Counted from the first letter of the stretch, positions 34,855 to 43,938 are shown. The stretch is DNA of 64,000 nt from Mesorhizobium sp. dw_380 (GCF_018588885.1 NZ_JAFFIW010000009.1:62001-126000); one strand, 5' to 3'. The notes: a model not told the origin generated them from the letters alone. Numbers and translations: made by a program.

Positions 34855-35589
34855 ATGTCCGCGATTTCCAACATCAGCGTTCTTGCTGCCTTTGCGGCGG
34901 GCATCGTCTCGTTTCTTTCGCCGTGCGTGCTGCCGCTGGTGCCGGGCTACGTGTCTTATGTCGCCGGCAGGACGACTACAGACGTGTTGGCCGATCGGGC
35001 GACCCGCTTGTCGACGGTCGGACTGAGCCTTTGCTTCGTGCTCGGATTCTCGACCGTTTTCGTCGTGCTGGGCGCGAGCGCCACCGCGCTGGGGCGGTTG
35101 CTGCTCAGCTACCGCGTCGAACTCAATCTTGTCGGCGGCGCCGTTGTCATGCTGTTCGGCGTCTTCCTCATCGGGCTCATCCGCCCGAACTGGATGATGT
35201 ACGAGGCGCGGTTTCATGCAACTGCTCCGGGCGGGCGCGCGATTTCCGCCTACGCTCTCGGCCTGGCCTTCGCCTTCGGTTGGACGCCATGCATCGGCCC
35301 GATCCTCGGCTCGATCCTGACCGTCGGCGCGGCATCCGCCACCGTCGCCGAGGGCGCTGCCTTGCTTGCGATCTATTCGCTTGGCCTCGGCGTTCCGTTC
35401 CTCCTTGCCGCACTGTTCACCGACAGCCTGACGCGGCGGATGAAAGCGATGCGCCAGACGGGCCGGCTGCTGCAGCCCGCCGCTGGCGCGATCATGGTTG
35501 TCATGGGGCTCGCCATGATCACCGGTCAGATGTCGACATTCTCGTTCTGGCTGCTCGAACAGTTCCCCATATTCACGCGTATCGGCTGA
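34855..35589 (+). CDS. ccdA: CcdA-type cytochrome c biogenesis/thiol electron carrier
   Basis: A 244-residue polytopic membrane protein with six hydrophobic helices. The two redox cysteines are in SFLSPCVLPLVPGY (helix 1) and FGWTPCIGPIL (helix 4), the hallmark of CcdA. It takes electrons from cytoplasmic thioredoxin and gives them to periplasmic TlpA/ResA-like proteins. With two TlpA-like proteins and a DsbA-like protein in the same cluster, it is probably the dedicated electron source of the system. Confidence 0.94.
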   Translation: MSAISNISVLAAFAAGIVSFLSPCVLPLVPGYVSYVAGRTTTDVLADRATRLSTVGLSLCFVLGFSTVFVVLGASATALGRLLLSYRVELNLVGGAVVMLFGVFLIGLIRPNWMMYEARFHATAPGGRAISAYALGLAFAFGWTPCIGPILGSILTVGAASATVAEGAALLAIYSLGLGVPFLLAALFTDSLTRRMKAMRQTGRLLQPAAGAIMVVMGLAMITGQMSTFSFWLLEQFPIFTRIG

Positions 35590-35610
35590 AGGCCGGGAAA
35601 GGGATTTGCC

Positions 35611-36177
35611 ATGATCCGGACAATGTATCCAAACAGACGAACGGTCATTCTGGGCGGCGTTTTTGGCGCTGTTACGGCCGCAGGGTTTCTCCAAGGGCCA
35701 GATTTCGCAATCGCCGCCGAGAATCCGGAATTGGCCAAGCGCTTCAAGGATCTCAGCCGGAACGGCAACAGCACCTGCTCGGCCAAGTTCACCGAGTCGA
35801 TCGCGACTATGCCGGCGATGTCGCGGATCACCGGCTCATGTTGCAGTCCGATGGAGATGAAGCGTTATGCCGAGCAGGTGAAGGGACTTACCAAATACCG
35901 CGCCATTCCGATGATCCCGAGCGATCCCTACGACATACCGGCAGCGACCGCGCAGCAGATGTTGCCTTACTATGATCTGAAACTCACCGGCGATGAGCAG
36001 AAAGCTTATGACTACGCGATGGCCAATTCCGAGGAGAAAGGTCCCTGCTGCTGCCCATGCTGGCGCTGGAAAATGTACGGCGGGCTGGCGAAATACCTGA
36101 TCCACGAGCATGGCTTCGACGGCAGGCAGATCGTCGATGTGTGGGACCTTTCCGACGGCTGCGGCGGAGGCATGTAG
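35611..36177 (+). CDS. Cys-rich exported protein with CCCPCW motif, unknown function
   Basis: A 188-residue protein with a Tat-like N-terminus (NRRTVILGGVFGAVTAAGF). The mature part has TCSAKF, then GSCCSPMEMKRY, then the dense cluster GPCCCPCWRWKMYGGLAKYL and a DLSDGCGGGM end, nine cysteines in all. Proteins with this CWRW-x-x-YGGLAK pattern occur in heavy-metal resistance clusters, but I know no function. The clustered Cys suggest metal binding or a redox relay coupled to CcdA/DsbA upstream. RBS GGGAAAGG is present. It ends the main run of the copper cluster. Confidence 0.7.
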   Translation: MIRTMYPNRRTVILGGVFGAVTAAGFLQGPDFAIAAENPELAKRFKDLSRNGNSTCSAKFTESIATMPAMSRITGSCCSPMEMKRYAEQVKGLTKYRAIPMIPSDPYDIPAATAQQMLPYYDLKLTGDEQKAYDYAMANSEEKGPCCCPCWRWKMYGGLAKYLIHEHGFDGRQIVDVWDLSDGCGGGM

Positions 36178-36297
36178 GGGCTGACAGGGCGCCTCCTGCA
36201 ACCGCAATCCTTGTCGTCTTGATACGGTGAGCTAGCTCTTACCGCAGCCGCTAACTTGCGCCGGGGAAGCCGGCTTTTGCCATGGAGGATGATTGCC

Positions 36298-36414
36298 ATG
36301 ATGGGTGGCTCAGGCGCCATGTGGATGATGGGCGGCATGGCCCTCACCTGGATACTGGTGCTTGTCGTCCTCGTGCTGGCTATCGCAGCGCTGATCAGAT
36401 ACCTGCGAACCTGA
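36298..36414 (+). CDS. 38-residue Met-rich single-span membrane peptide
   Basis: A short open frame with GGAGG nine bases before the ATG. The product starts MMGGSGAMWMMGGMALTW, has one membrane helix (ILVLVVLVLAIAALI) and a short RYLRT tail. Six Met residues face one side before the helix, resembling small Met-rich peptides seen beside copper or SHOCT-domain genes. It ends the copper cluster. Function unknown; coding is supported by the ribosome site and the clear membrane helix. Confidence 0.55.
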   Translation: MMGGSGAMWMMGGMALTWILVLVVLVLAIAALIRYLRT

Positions 36415-36493
36415 TCGCTCACTTCTCTGCAAGATCGCGGTCGATTGCAGGCGTCTGAGTATGGCGCATCTGGCCGAAGCTATCCAATTTGGC

Positions 36494-37747
36494 TCAGCTG
36501 GGCCGCACCAAAATGTGCTTTTTCCTGCCGAGGGAGAGCTTTGCGACGTTTTGCGGGCCCAAATCCTTGGATGTCACCAACAGGCGCTCATCGCTGACAG
36601 GCTGATCGTTCAGCCGCACGGCGCCGCCTTGCACATGCCGCCGCGCCTCGCCGTTCGACGCCGCCAGCCCGGCGGTCACGAGCAGCGACAGGATACCGAC
36701 CCCGGCGTCGAGCTTGGCGTTTTCGACCTCGACGGTCGGCAGCGATTCGGAGAGTGCGCCTTCCTCGAACGTCTTGCGCGCCGTTTCGCTGGCCTGTTCG
36801 GCGGCCCCGCGACCGTGCAGCAAGGCTGTGATCTCCGTGGCGAGGACCTTTTTGGCGTCGTTGATTTCGGATCCGCCGAGCCGCTCAAGGCGCGCGACCT
36901 CGTCCAACGGCAGCGTTGTATAGAGTTTTAGGAAGCGGCCGACATCGGCATCCTCGGTGTTGCGCCAATACTGCCAGAATTCATAAGGCGAGAGCATGTT
37001 GGCATCAAGCCAGACCGCGCCCGAGGCAGACTTGCCCATCTTGGCGCCCGACGAGGTGGTGAGCAGCGGCGTGGTCAGCGCATAAAGCTGCGCGTCCTCC
37101 ATGCGGCGACCGAGGTCGATGCCGTTGATGATGTTGCCCCACTGGTCGGAGCCGCCCATCTGCAGGCGGCAGCCGAGGCGCTTGTAGAGTTCGACGAAGT
37201 CGTAGGCCTGTAGGATCATGTAGTTGAATTCCAGGAAGGACAACGACTGCTCGCGGTCGAGCCGCAGCTTGACGGAATCGAAGGCCAGCATGCGATTGAC
37301 CGAAAAGTGACGGCCGACATCACGCAGGAAATTGACGTAGTTGATCTCCATCAACCAGTCGGCGTTGTTGACCATGATCGCGTCATTCGGGCCGCTGCCG
37401 AATTTGAGGTACGGCATGAAATTACGACGAATGCCGGCGAGATTGTCGTCGATATCCTGGGGAGTCAGAAGCTTGCGCGCCTCGTCCTTGAAGGAAGGGT
37501 CGCCGATCATCGAGGTGCCGCCGCCCATCAGCGCGATCGGCCGATGGCCGGTCTGCTGCAGCCAGTGCAGCATCATGATCTGGATCAGTGAGCCGGCGTG
37601 CAGGCTCTTGGCGGTCGCGTCGAAACCGATATAGGCCGTCACCGTTTCCGTGGCGAAGAGATTGTCGAGGCCGGCATCATCCGAAGTCTGGTGGATGAAG
37701 CCGCGCTCGCTCATCGTGCGCAGGAAATCGGATTTGAAGGCTGGCAT
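36494..37747 (-). CDS. tyrS: Tyrosine-tRNA ligase
   Basis: A 417-residue class I aminoacyl-tRNA synthetase of the TyrRS type. The HIGH-like motif is SLHAGSL near residue 47, the tyrosine-binding segments are [10 protein letters not shown] and GGSDQWGNI, and the KMSKS-like loop is AKMGKSASG. The C-terminal 70 residues are an S4 RNA-binding domain ([20 protein letters not shown]). The ATG at 37747 gives the family start ([17 protein letters not shown]); an upstream in-frame codon at 37810 lies in the repeat region. It is convergent with the copper cluster. Confidence 0.96.
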   Translation of the reverse strand: MPAFKSDFLRTMSERGFIHQTSDDAGLDNLFATETVTAYIGFDATAKSLHAGSLIQIMMLHWLQQTGHRPIALMGGGTSMIGDPSFKDEARKLLTPQDIDDNLAGIRRNFMPYLKFGSGPNDAIMVNNADWLMEINYVNFLRDVGRHFSVNRMLAFDSVKLRLDREQSLSFLEFNYMILQAYDFVELYKRLGCRLQMGGSDQWGNIINGIDLGRRMEDAQLYALTTPLLTTSSGAKMGKSASGAVWLDANMLSPYEFWQYWRNTEDADVGRFLKLYTTLPLDEVARLERLGGSEINDAKKVLATEITALLHGRGAAEQASETARKTFEEGALSESLPTVEVENAKLDAGVGILSLLVTAGLAASNGEARRHVQGGAVRLNDQPVSDERLLVTSKDLGPQNVAKLSLGRKKHILVRPS

Positions 37748-37815
37748 GGTTTCTTTCCCGAAAGCGTCCGCCCGTCGGCGCGGGCATATGTGAACGCGCG
37801 CGTTTAGCATCCAAG

Positions 37816-37911
37816 CGCGATCAGCAAAAGTGGAATCCGGTTTTGCGTCGGATCGCGCTTCAACCCGGAACCCGCGATCAGCAAAAGTGGAATCCGGTTC
37901 TGCATCGGATC
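37816..37911. repeat. Direct repeat pair of a rhizobial intergenic element
   Basis: Two 39-bp copies (37816-37854 and 37873-37911) beginning CGCGATCAGCAAAAGTGGAA and differing at two positions, 18 bp apart, in the tyrS promoter region. Very similar short sequences are scattered in rhizobial genomes. The remaining part of 37748-38081 shows no gene. Confidence 0.75.
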
Positions 37912-38081
37912 ACCCAAGCCGCCAGGATTACACCAACGAGCCGATCACCCGTTGTTGAAATGGTGCAGCGAGCCTTCCGGCACGAATGCTTGCTTCATCG
38001 TTTCGGCTGGCGTAATGAGGCGCCGCGCCACAAGGTTCTTGCAGCCCACGACCTCGAGCGGCACCGCACGGCATCCATCTA

Positions 38082-38849
38082 ATGCCATATCCGACGACAG
38101 AGCCCCGACGCGACATGCCGGACGCATTGATATCCATTGTCATTCCCTGCAGGAACGAGGCGGCAAACCTGCCGCTGCTGATCGACGAGATCGAGGCGGC
38201 GATGGCCGGACGCGACTTCGAACTGATCATCGTCAATGATGGCTCGACCGACGAGACTGCCGCGGTGCTGGCCGAACAGGCGGCACTTCGCCCATTCCCT
38301 GTGCGGGAATTGCGGCACCGGAAATCCGCCGGCCAGAGCCTTTCGGTGCGTTCGGGCGCTTGGGCGGCGCGCGGCAGCATCGTCGCCACGATCGACGGCG
38401 ACGGCCAAAATGACCCGCAATACATTCCGGTGCTGGTCGACGCCTTGCGACAAGCCGGCCCTGATTTCGGCGCCGCGCAGGGGCAGCGCCTCAAGCGCCG
38501 CGACAGCAAGGTCAAGCAACTGGCGTCGCGCTTTGCCAACTGGTTGAGAAACGCGATCCTGCATGACGAGACGCGCGACACCGGATGCGGCCTGAAGGCG
38601 GTCCATACCGAAATCCTGCGCAAACTGCCGTTCTTCGACGGCACGCACCGTTTCGTCCCCGCCCTGGTCATCCAGGAGGGCTATTGCGTCGTGCATTGCG
38701 ACGTCGTCGACCGTTCGCGCCGGCACGGCAAATCGAATTATGGCATTTTCGACCGCGGGCTGCAGGGCGCGCTCGATCTCGGCGGCGTCTGGTGGCTGCG
38801 CCGCAGGCGCCGCAGAATGCCGAAAGTAGAGGAAATCACGCGTGGTTAA
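38082..38849 (+). CDS. Glycosyltransferase family 2 (dolichol-phosphate mannosyltransferase-like)
   Basis: A 255-residue GT2 enzyme with a GT-A fold: ISIVIPCRNEAANLPLLIDE (nucleotide-sugar binding), LIIVNDGSTDET, the metal-binding DGDGQNDPQYIP (DxD equivalent) and DTGCGLKAV. No membrane helices follow, so it is a soluble DPM-type enzyme charging polyprenyl phosphate. The genes downstream (LAB_N membrane protein and ArnT-like GT39) can use such lipid-linked sugars, so the three likely form a lipid A or glycan-modification operon. The ATG at 38082 is the longest; ATG 38115 is equally possible since neither has a good ribosome site. Confidence 0.88.
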   Translation: MPYPTTEPRRDMPDALISIVIPCRNEAANLPLLIDEIEAAMAGRDFELIIVNDGSTDETAAVLAEQAALRPFPVRELRHRKSAGQSLSVRSGAWAARGSIVATIDGDGQNDPQYIPVLVDALRQAGPDFGAAQGQRLKRRDSKVKQLASRFANWLRNAILHDETRDTGCGLKAVHTEILRKLPFFDGTHRFVPALVIQEGYCVVHCDVVDRSRRHGKSNYGIFDRGLQGALDLGGVWWLRRRRRRMPKVEEITRG

Positions 38850-39174
38850 CGTGCTTCAGGAACTGGCTACCTGGCTTCACCAGGTCTTCATCAAGCAATT
38901 CGACGCGTGGGTCCTGCTCGGCTTCATCGCCCAGTTCTTCTTCACCATGCGCTTCGTCGTGCAGTGGCTCGCCTCGGAAAAGGCCAAGCGCAGCGTGGTG
39001 CCGGTGGCGTTCTGGTTTTTCTCGCTATTCGGCGGCGGCCTGCTTTTGATCTACGCCATCCAGCGCCAGGACCCGGTGTTCATCGCCGGCCAGGCCATGG
39101 GCATGTTCATCTACATCAGAAATCTCTGGCTGATCGCCAATGAGCGCAAGGCGGCGATGACCAAGGTCGACTGA
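38842..39174 (+). CDS. Lipid A biosynthesis N-terminal domain (LAB_N) membrane protein
   Basis: A 110-residue protein with three membrane helices and the LAB_N pattern: GFIAQFFFTMRFVVQWLASE, SVVPVAFWFFSLFGGGLLL and GQAMGMFIYIRNLWLI. The GTG start overlaps the end of the glycosyltransferase gene by 8 bp, indicating coupling. LAB_N proteins commonly accompany GT2 and GT39 enzymes and may flip or hold the lipid-linked sugar. Confidence 0.9.
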   Translation: MVNVLQELATWLHQVFIKQFDAWVLLGFIAQFFFTMRFVVQWLASEKAKRSVVPVAFWFFSLFGGGLLLIYAIQRQDPVFIAGQAMGMFIYIRNLWLIANERKAAMTKVD

Positions 39175-39215
39175 ACGGCCTGGGCATATAGGAAAATGGT
39201 CGGAGAGGCTCAGAC

Positions 39216-40865
39216 ATGACGTTGAACAGGAACTATGTCCTTCTCTTCCTGTTCAGCCTGGTGATGACGGTTACGGGGCTGGCATCGATGCCGCCGCTCG
39301 ACCGTGACGAGCCGCGCTTCGTCCAGGCCACCAAGCAGATGGTCGAAAGCGGCGACTATGTCGACATCCGCTTCCAGGGTGCCTCGCGCTATCAGAAGCC
39401 GATCGGCATCTACTGGCTGCAATCGGCGGCCGTTGCGTTGAGCGGGAAGGGCGCCGAAGCGCCGATCTGGGTCTACCGCACGGTCTCCGCGCTTGGCATT
39501 GCCATTGCCGTATTGGCGATCGCCTGGACGGGAACCAATCTTTTCGGAGCCAGCGCCGGTATCGCCGCCGGCCTGGTCATGGCCGCGATCTTCGCCACCG
39601 CCTTCGAAGGCCGCGATGCCAAGACCGATGCGATGCTGCTGACCTGCTGCGTGGCGGCGCAAGGCGCTTTGGCGCAGATTTATCTGGCGTCACGCAGCAA
39701 CAAGCCGGTCGCCGGCCATCTCTGGTGGATTTTCTGGGTCGCGCAAGGGGCGGCAATCCTCATCAAGGGGCCGATCGCACCGCTGCTTTCGGCGCTGACC
39801 ATCGCGGTGCTGTTCGCCTTCGAGCGTGACGGGCGCTGGCTATCGAGGCTCAAGGTTGGACGCGGTTTGTTGCTTGTCGTGCTGGTTGCGCTGCCCTGGC
39901 TCGCCGCGATCACCTGGAAGAGCCACGGCGCTTTCCTGCAGCAGGCCGTCGGCAAGGACATGCTCGGCAAAGTGGCGTCGGGCGAGGAATCGCATGGCCT
40001 GCCGCCCGGCTTCTACATGCTGACCTATTCGCTGTTCATGTGGCCCTTCGGCCTGATCGCGGTCGGTGCCGGCCTGCAGGCCCTGAACCGCTTGCGCGAC
40101 GATCCCCGGCTGCGCTTTTGCCTGGCCTGGTACATCCCGTTCTGGCTGGTTTTCGAGCTGATCCCGACCAAGTTGCCGCATTACGTGCTGCCGGCCTATC
40201 CCGGCATGGCGCTGCTGATCGGCTGGCTTTTGACATTGCAGCCGCAGGACGCCAATGCGCCGCTCAAGCGCTGGCAGCAATGGTTGTGGTGGTCGACGGC
40301 ATTTGGCCTGGTCGTGGTCAGCCTTGGCCTGGCAGCAGTCTGCGTGGGCGCGCCGATCTACCTCGCACACAGCTTCTCATGGTGGAGCATCCCGGCGGCG
40401 GTGGCAGCACTCGGCGCCGGCTACCTTGCCTTTTCGCGTCAGCTGCAAGTGCCGCTGCCCCGCATCGGCGTCATTGCCGCCTGTGCCGGCATCACCTATG
40501 GCTTGCTGTTTGGCGTCATCGCCCCATCCTTGAAACCCATCTGGCTGAGCCCGGCGATCAAGGCGGCCGTCCTTGCCAACGAAGCTTGCGACACGACGGT
40601 ACTGGCTTCGGCGCGGTATCAGGAGCCGAGCCTGGTGTTTCTGGTCGGCACGAAAACGGTGCTGACCGATGTCGGCGGCGTGGCGCAACATCTGCTTGCC
40701 GATCCCGCTTGCGCCCTGGGGCTGGCGCCGATCGAGGATGAGCAGAAACTGAACGGCATGCTGTCGGTGCGCGGCAAATCGGCGAACCGCGTCGCCCGGA
40801 TCGATGGGCTCAACTATTCGTCGGGAGACAAACTGTCGCTCGGCCTTTATCGTGTCGCGCAATGA
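39216..40865 (+). CDS. Glycosyltransferase family 39 (ArnT/PMT-like) membrane protein
   Basis: A 549-residue integral membrane glycosyltransferase with about 11-12 hydrophobic segments. The GT39 first-loop motif PPLDRDEPRFVQATKQMVES contains the catalytic Asp-Glu, followed by RFQGASRYQKPIGIYWLQSA and KTDAMLL. It also has the conserved YLYxxP-like LPHYVLPAYPGMALLIGW region. It should transfer a sugar from undecaprenyl phosphate to lipid A or another envelope acceptor. It closes the operon started by the GT2 gene. Confidence 0.92.
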   Translation: MTLNRNYVLLFLFSLVMTVTGLASMPPLDRDEPRFVQATKQMVESGDYVDIRFQGASRYQKPIGIYWLQSAAVALSGKGAEAPIWVYRTVSALGIAIAVLAIAWTGTNLFGASAGIAAGLVMAAIFATAFEGRDAKTDAMLLTCCVAAQGALAQIYLASRSNKPVAGHLWWIFWVAQGAAILIKGPIAPLLSALTIAVLFAFERDGRWLSRLKVGRGLLLVVLVALPWLAAITWKSHGAFLQQAVGKDMLGKVASGEESHGLPPGFYMLTYSLFMWPFGLIAVGAGLQALNRLRDDPRLRFCLAWYIPFWLVFELIPTKLPHYVLPAYPGMALLIGWLLTLQPQDANAPLKRWQQWLWWSTAFGLVVVSLGLAAVCVGAPIYLAHSFSWWSIPAAVAALGAGYLAFSRQLQVPLPRIGVIAACAGITYGLLFGVIAPSLKPIWLSPAIKAAVLANEACDTTVLASARYQEPSLVFLVGTKTVLTDVGGVAQHLLADPACALGLAPIEDEQKLNGMLSVRGKSANRVARIDGLNYSSGDKLSLGLYRVAQ

Positions 40866-40890
40866 CTTCGATGATGGGGTCGGGTTCCCA

Positions 40891-41712
40891 ATGCTCGTGA
40901 AATCGCGCCCACCCATTTCTGGCAGGCTCCTGGGGATAGGGCGCCGATCGGTCGACAATTTTGTCGATACGATGCGGATCGCGAGGCGGCGATTTGCCGT
41001 TCGTCCCGCCAGGTACCCGAATACCTTGTGGTCGGTCTGGGCCCTGGTCTGGGTGTTGCTGACGGCGGCGGCGTTCGTTCGCCTCGACACGCCGGCGGGA
41101 ATGCTTCGAGATCAATGGTCGCCGCGATTCGTCCATTTCGCCGACTTTTTCACGCAGTTCGGCCTCGGCGGCTGGTATCTCATCCCGTCGGCGGTTTTGC
41201 TTGTCGCGGCCAATCTGACCGATTGGCACGGCCTCTCGAGACGATCGCTGATGCTCATCTACAACTGGACCTGCCTGGCGTTGCTGGTGTTGAGCGCCGT
41301 CGGCCTGTCCGGCCTGACGGTCAATCTCCTGAAATACGCGATCGGCCGGGCTCGCCCGCTCTACTTCCAGGATTTTGGCGTCCTGTCGCTGCATCCCTTC
41401 GCCTTCGATGCGCGCTTCGCCGGTTTCCCCTCGGGCCATGCCACGACGATGGGCGCCGTGTTCGGCGTTCTCCTGCTTCTGTTTCCGCGACGCTGGTACA
41501 TCGCCCTGGCGATCACGGCTTGCATCGCCTCGACCAGGGTCTTCGTCGGCGCCCACTATCCGAGCGACACCGTCGCCGGCTTCGGCCTCGGCTGCGCCTT
41601 CGCGCTCGCCTGCGGGCTGGTCTTTGCCCGGCTCGGCTTCATCTTCCGCCCGACAGCCTCGGGTTTGCCGGTCCGCAAAGCATCGTTCCGGCTGATCGCT
41701 CCAGCAAAATAG
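40891..41712 (+). CDS. PAP2-family lipid phosphatase
   Basis: A 273-residue membrane protein of the type 2 phosphatidic acid phosphatase family. The three active-site motifs are KYAIGRARP, FPSGHATT and STRVFVGAHYPSDTVAG (catalytic His in GAHYPSD), set among six hydrophobic helices. It probably removes phosphate from lipid A, undecaprenyl diphosphate or a related lipid, in keeping with the preceding envelope genes. The ATG at 40891 follows a GGGTCGGG ribosome site; a longer reading from 40804 overlaps the GT39 gene. Confidence 0.93.
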   Translation: MLVKSRPPISGRLLGIGRRSVDNFVDTMRIARRRFAVRPARYPNTLWSVWALVWVLLTAAAFVRLDTPAGMLRDQWSPRFVHFADFFTQFGLGGWYLIPSAVLLVAANLTDWHGLSRRSLMLIYNWTCLALLVLSAVGLSGLTVNLLKYAIGRARPLYFQDFGVLSLHPFAFDARFAGFPSGHATTMGAVFGVLLLLFPRRWYIALAITACIASTRVFVGAHYPSDTVAGFGLGCAFALACGLVFARLGFIFRPTASGLPVRKASFRLIAPAK

Positions 41713-41845
41713 GCCGCTGCGGATTGTTCTAGTTGCTGTTCAAGCCGCAAATCCAGCGGATGCGCCCGGATCAGTGCATGCACGACATCCGGCCGCGTTT
41801 CCTGGAAGTGGGGAGGCTCGTATATCCGCGCTGCGCCTTCCCTGC

Positions 41846-42520
41846 TTATCTCAGCCGCTTCGGCCGCGGATCGGACAATTCCCCGGCCAGACGGCGGTCG
41901 AGATAGTCGGCGCATTCCTCGATCAGCAGGTCGGCGTCGTTGGAGAAGAAGTGGTTGGCGCCGGGCAAGGTCTTCTGCGTGATGGTGATGCCCTTCTGCG
42001 TGTGCAGCTTGTCGACCAGGCCTTGCACATCCTTCGGCGGCGCAACCTTGTCGGCATCGCCATGGATGATCAGGCCCGACGATGGGCAGGGCGCCAGGAA
42101 CGAGAAATCATAGGTGTTGGGCTGCGGCGCGATCGAGATGAAACCTTCGATCTCGGGCCGGCGCATCAGGAGCTGCATGCCGATCCACGCGCCGAAGGAA
42201 TAGCCGGCGACCCAGCAGCTCTTGGAATCCGGATGCAGCGACTGCACCCAGTCGAGTGCGGCGGCCGCGTCCGACAATTCGCCGGTGCCGTGGTCGAATT
42301 CGCCCTGGCTGCGGCCGATGCCGCGGAAATTGAAGCGCAGCGTGGTGAAATCGCGCTTCTGGAACATGTAGAAGAGGTCATAGACGATCTTGTTGTTCAT
42401 CGTGCCGCCGAACTGCGGGTGCGGATGCAAGACGATGGCAATAGGCGCGCTTTTTTCCTTGGAGGGCTGGTAGCGTCCCTCCAGGCGGCCGGCCGGACCG
42501 GTGAAAATGACCTCAGGCAT
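41846..42520 (-). CDS. Alpha/beta hydrolase
   Basis: A 224-residue soluble serine hydrolase. It has the oxyanion region IVLHPHPQFGGTMNNKIVYD, the RFNFRGIGRSQG segment, the nucleophile in WVAGYSFGAWIG (G-Y-S-F-G, Ser), the Asp in IIHGDADKVAPP and the His in LPGANHFF. This set matches the small dienelactone-hydrolase-like group found in many proteobacteria; the substrate is unknown. The ATG at 42520 follows GGAG. It diverges from the suf operon and shares the intergenic region with the Irr box. Confidence 0.9.
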   Translation of the reverse strand: MPEVIFTGPAGRLEGRYQPSKEKSAPIAIVLHPHPQFGGTMNNKIVYDLFYMFQKRDFTTLRFNFRGIGRSQGEFDHGTGELSDAAAALDWVQSLHPDSKSCWVAGYSFGAWIGMQLLMRRPEIEGFISIAPQPNTYDFSFLAPCPSSGLIIHGDADKVAPPKDVQGLVDKLHTQKGITITQKTLPGANHFFSNDADLLIEECADYLDRRLAGELSDPRPKRLR

Positions 42521-42611
42521 GAAATACTCCACTTGGTAATACAAATGCGCGGCGCCCGGAACGTGTCTTCCTCTGGCCTTGACGCAGGGCGAGCGTCTTC
42601 CTAGAAGCTAG

Positions 42612-42628
42612 TTTAGAACTGTTCAAAA
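42612..42628. promoter_or_regulatory. Irr box (iron control element) upstream of the suf operon
   Basis: TTTAGAACTGTTCAAAA differs at one base from the palindromic rhizobial Irr/ICE consensus (TTTAGAA-N3-TTCTAAA). Flanking AGT/ACT extends the symmetry to 21 bp (42610-42630). It lies 132 bp before the first desulfurase start. Irr represses iron-using pathways under iron limitation in Rhizobiales, and suf operons are known targets. Confidence 0.75.
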
Positions 42629-42759
42629 CTGAGTGGCCTGACGTCGAGCCCGGCCACCCGCGCCGCAAGCCGCGTAAATAGGACGGCTCGCCTTGGAATT
42701 TCAAGGAAATAACGCCATACGACAACCGAATGGCTTCTGACGGGAACAACTGGACGAAA

Positions 42760-43938
42760 ATGGCCACAAAACGCGCCTATCTCGACTACAATGCCAGTGC
42801 GCCGCTGCTCCCAGCGGCACGCGAGGCTATGGTCGCGGCGCTCGACGTGACCGCCAATCCGTCATCGGTCCATGCCGAAGGGCGCGTCGCGCGGCGCCTG
42901 ATCGAGACTGCAAGGCGTGAGGTGGCAGCGCTGGGGAATGCCAGGCCCGAACACGTCGTGTTCACCTCCGGCGCCACCGAAGCCGCCTCGACGCTGCTGA
43001 CATCGGACTGGCAGATGGGTCGCGGCAGCGTGCGCATGAGCCGGCTTTACGTGTCGGAGGCCGATCATCCCTGCCTGTTGAATGGCGGACGCTTCCCGGC
43101 GGCGCAGGTGACGCGCATCGGTGTAGATGCCAACGGCGTTGCCGATCTCGAAGCCCTGGCCGCGGCATTGAGCGGTCACGACATGGCCGATGGCCTGCCG
43201 CTGGTAGCGATCCATGCCGCCAACAACGAGACCGGCGTCATCCAGCCGATCGACCGCATCGCGGAGATCGTCAAGGCGGCGGGTGGCGTTCTCGTCGTCG
43301 ACGCGGTTCAGGCCGCGGGCCGAGTTTCGATCGATATGTCAGCGGGTTATGCCGACTATTTGATTCTCTCGTCGCACAAGATCGGCGGCCCCAAGGGCGT
43401 TGGCGCCATCGTCGCCGCTTCGGATCTGATGATGCCCAGGCCTCTGATCAACGGCGGCGGGCAGGAAAAGGGCCATCGCGGTGGCACCGAAAACCTCGCC
43501 GCCATCGCAGGTTTTGGTGCGGCCGCGCGCGAGGCCCTGGCCGGATTGCAGACTTTCGATGCGGTGGGCAAGCGCCGGGACGAGATCGAGGCTATCGTAA
43601 AACTGCTGGTGCCCGAGGCGGAAATCTTTGGAACCGGCGCGCCAAGGCTTGCCAACACGACATTCTTCGCTATTCCCGGCATCAAGGCTGAAACCGCGCA
43701 GATCGCCTTCGATCTAGCCGGCGTGGCGCTGTCGGCCGGCTCGGCCTGTTCGTCGGGCAAGGTCGGGCCGAGCCACGTGCTGAAAGCAATGGGCCATGGT
43801 GACAGGCTTGGCGCCTTGCGCGTGTCGATCGGCTCGGTGACCGGCGCCGAGGACATCGAGCTGTTCCGCACCGCGCTGGCCGGGATCGCCGCGCGGCAAG
43901 CCGCCAGGGAAAAGGTGGGTAGGGAAGAAGCCGCGTGA
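42760..43938 (+). CDS. Cysteine desulfurase (NifS/IscS class), first gene of the suf operon
   Basis: A 392-residue PLP enzyme that takes sulfur from cysteine. It has YLDYNASAP at the start, FTSGATEAAS, the His stacking residue region in ANNETGVIQP, the PLP lysine in SSHKIGGPKG and the catalytic Cys in LSAGSACSSGKVGPS. RGGTEN is also conserved. It is of the class I (IscS/NifS) type, distinct from the SufS further down. Two desulfurases in one operon are usual in alphaproteobacteria. The ATG at 42760 is chosen; ATG 42730 would add ten residues. The gap to sufB (43939-44151) shows no gene. Confidence 0.93.
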   Translation: MATKRAYLDYNASAPLLPAAREAMVAALDVTANPSSVHAEGRVARRLIETARREVAALGNARPEHVVFTSGATEAASTLLTSDWQMGRGSVRMSRLYVSEADHPCLLNGGRFPAAQVTRIGVDANGVADLEALAAALSGHDMADGLPLVAIHAANNETGVIQPIDRIAEIVKAAGGVLVVDAVQAAGRVSIDMSAGYADYLILSSHKIGGPKGVGAIVAASDLMMPRPLINGGGQEKGHRGGTENLAAIAGFGAAAREALAGLQTFDAVGKRRDEIEAIVKLLVPEAEIFGTGAPRLANTTFFAIPGIKAETAQIAFDLAGVALSAGSACSSGKVGPSHVLKAMGHGDRLGALRVSIGSVTGAEDIELFRTALAGIAARQAAREKVGREEAA

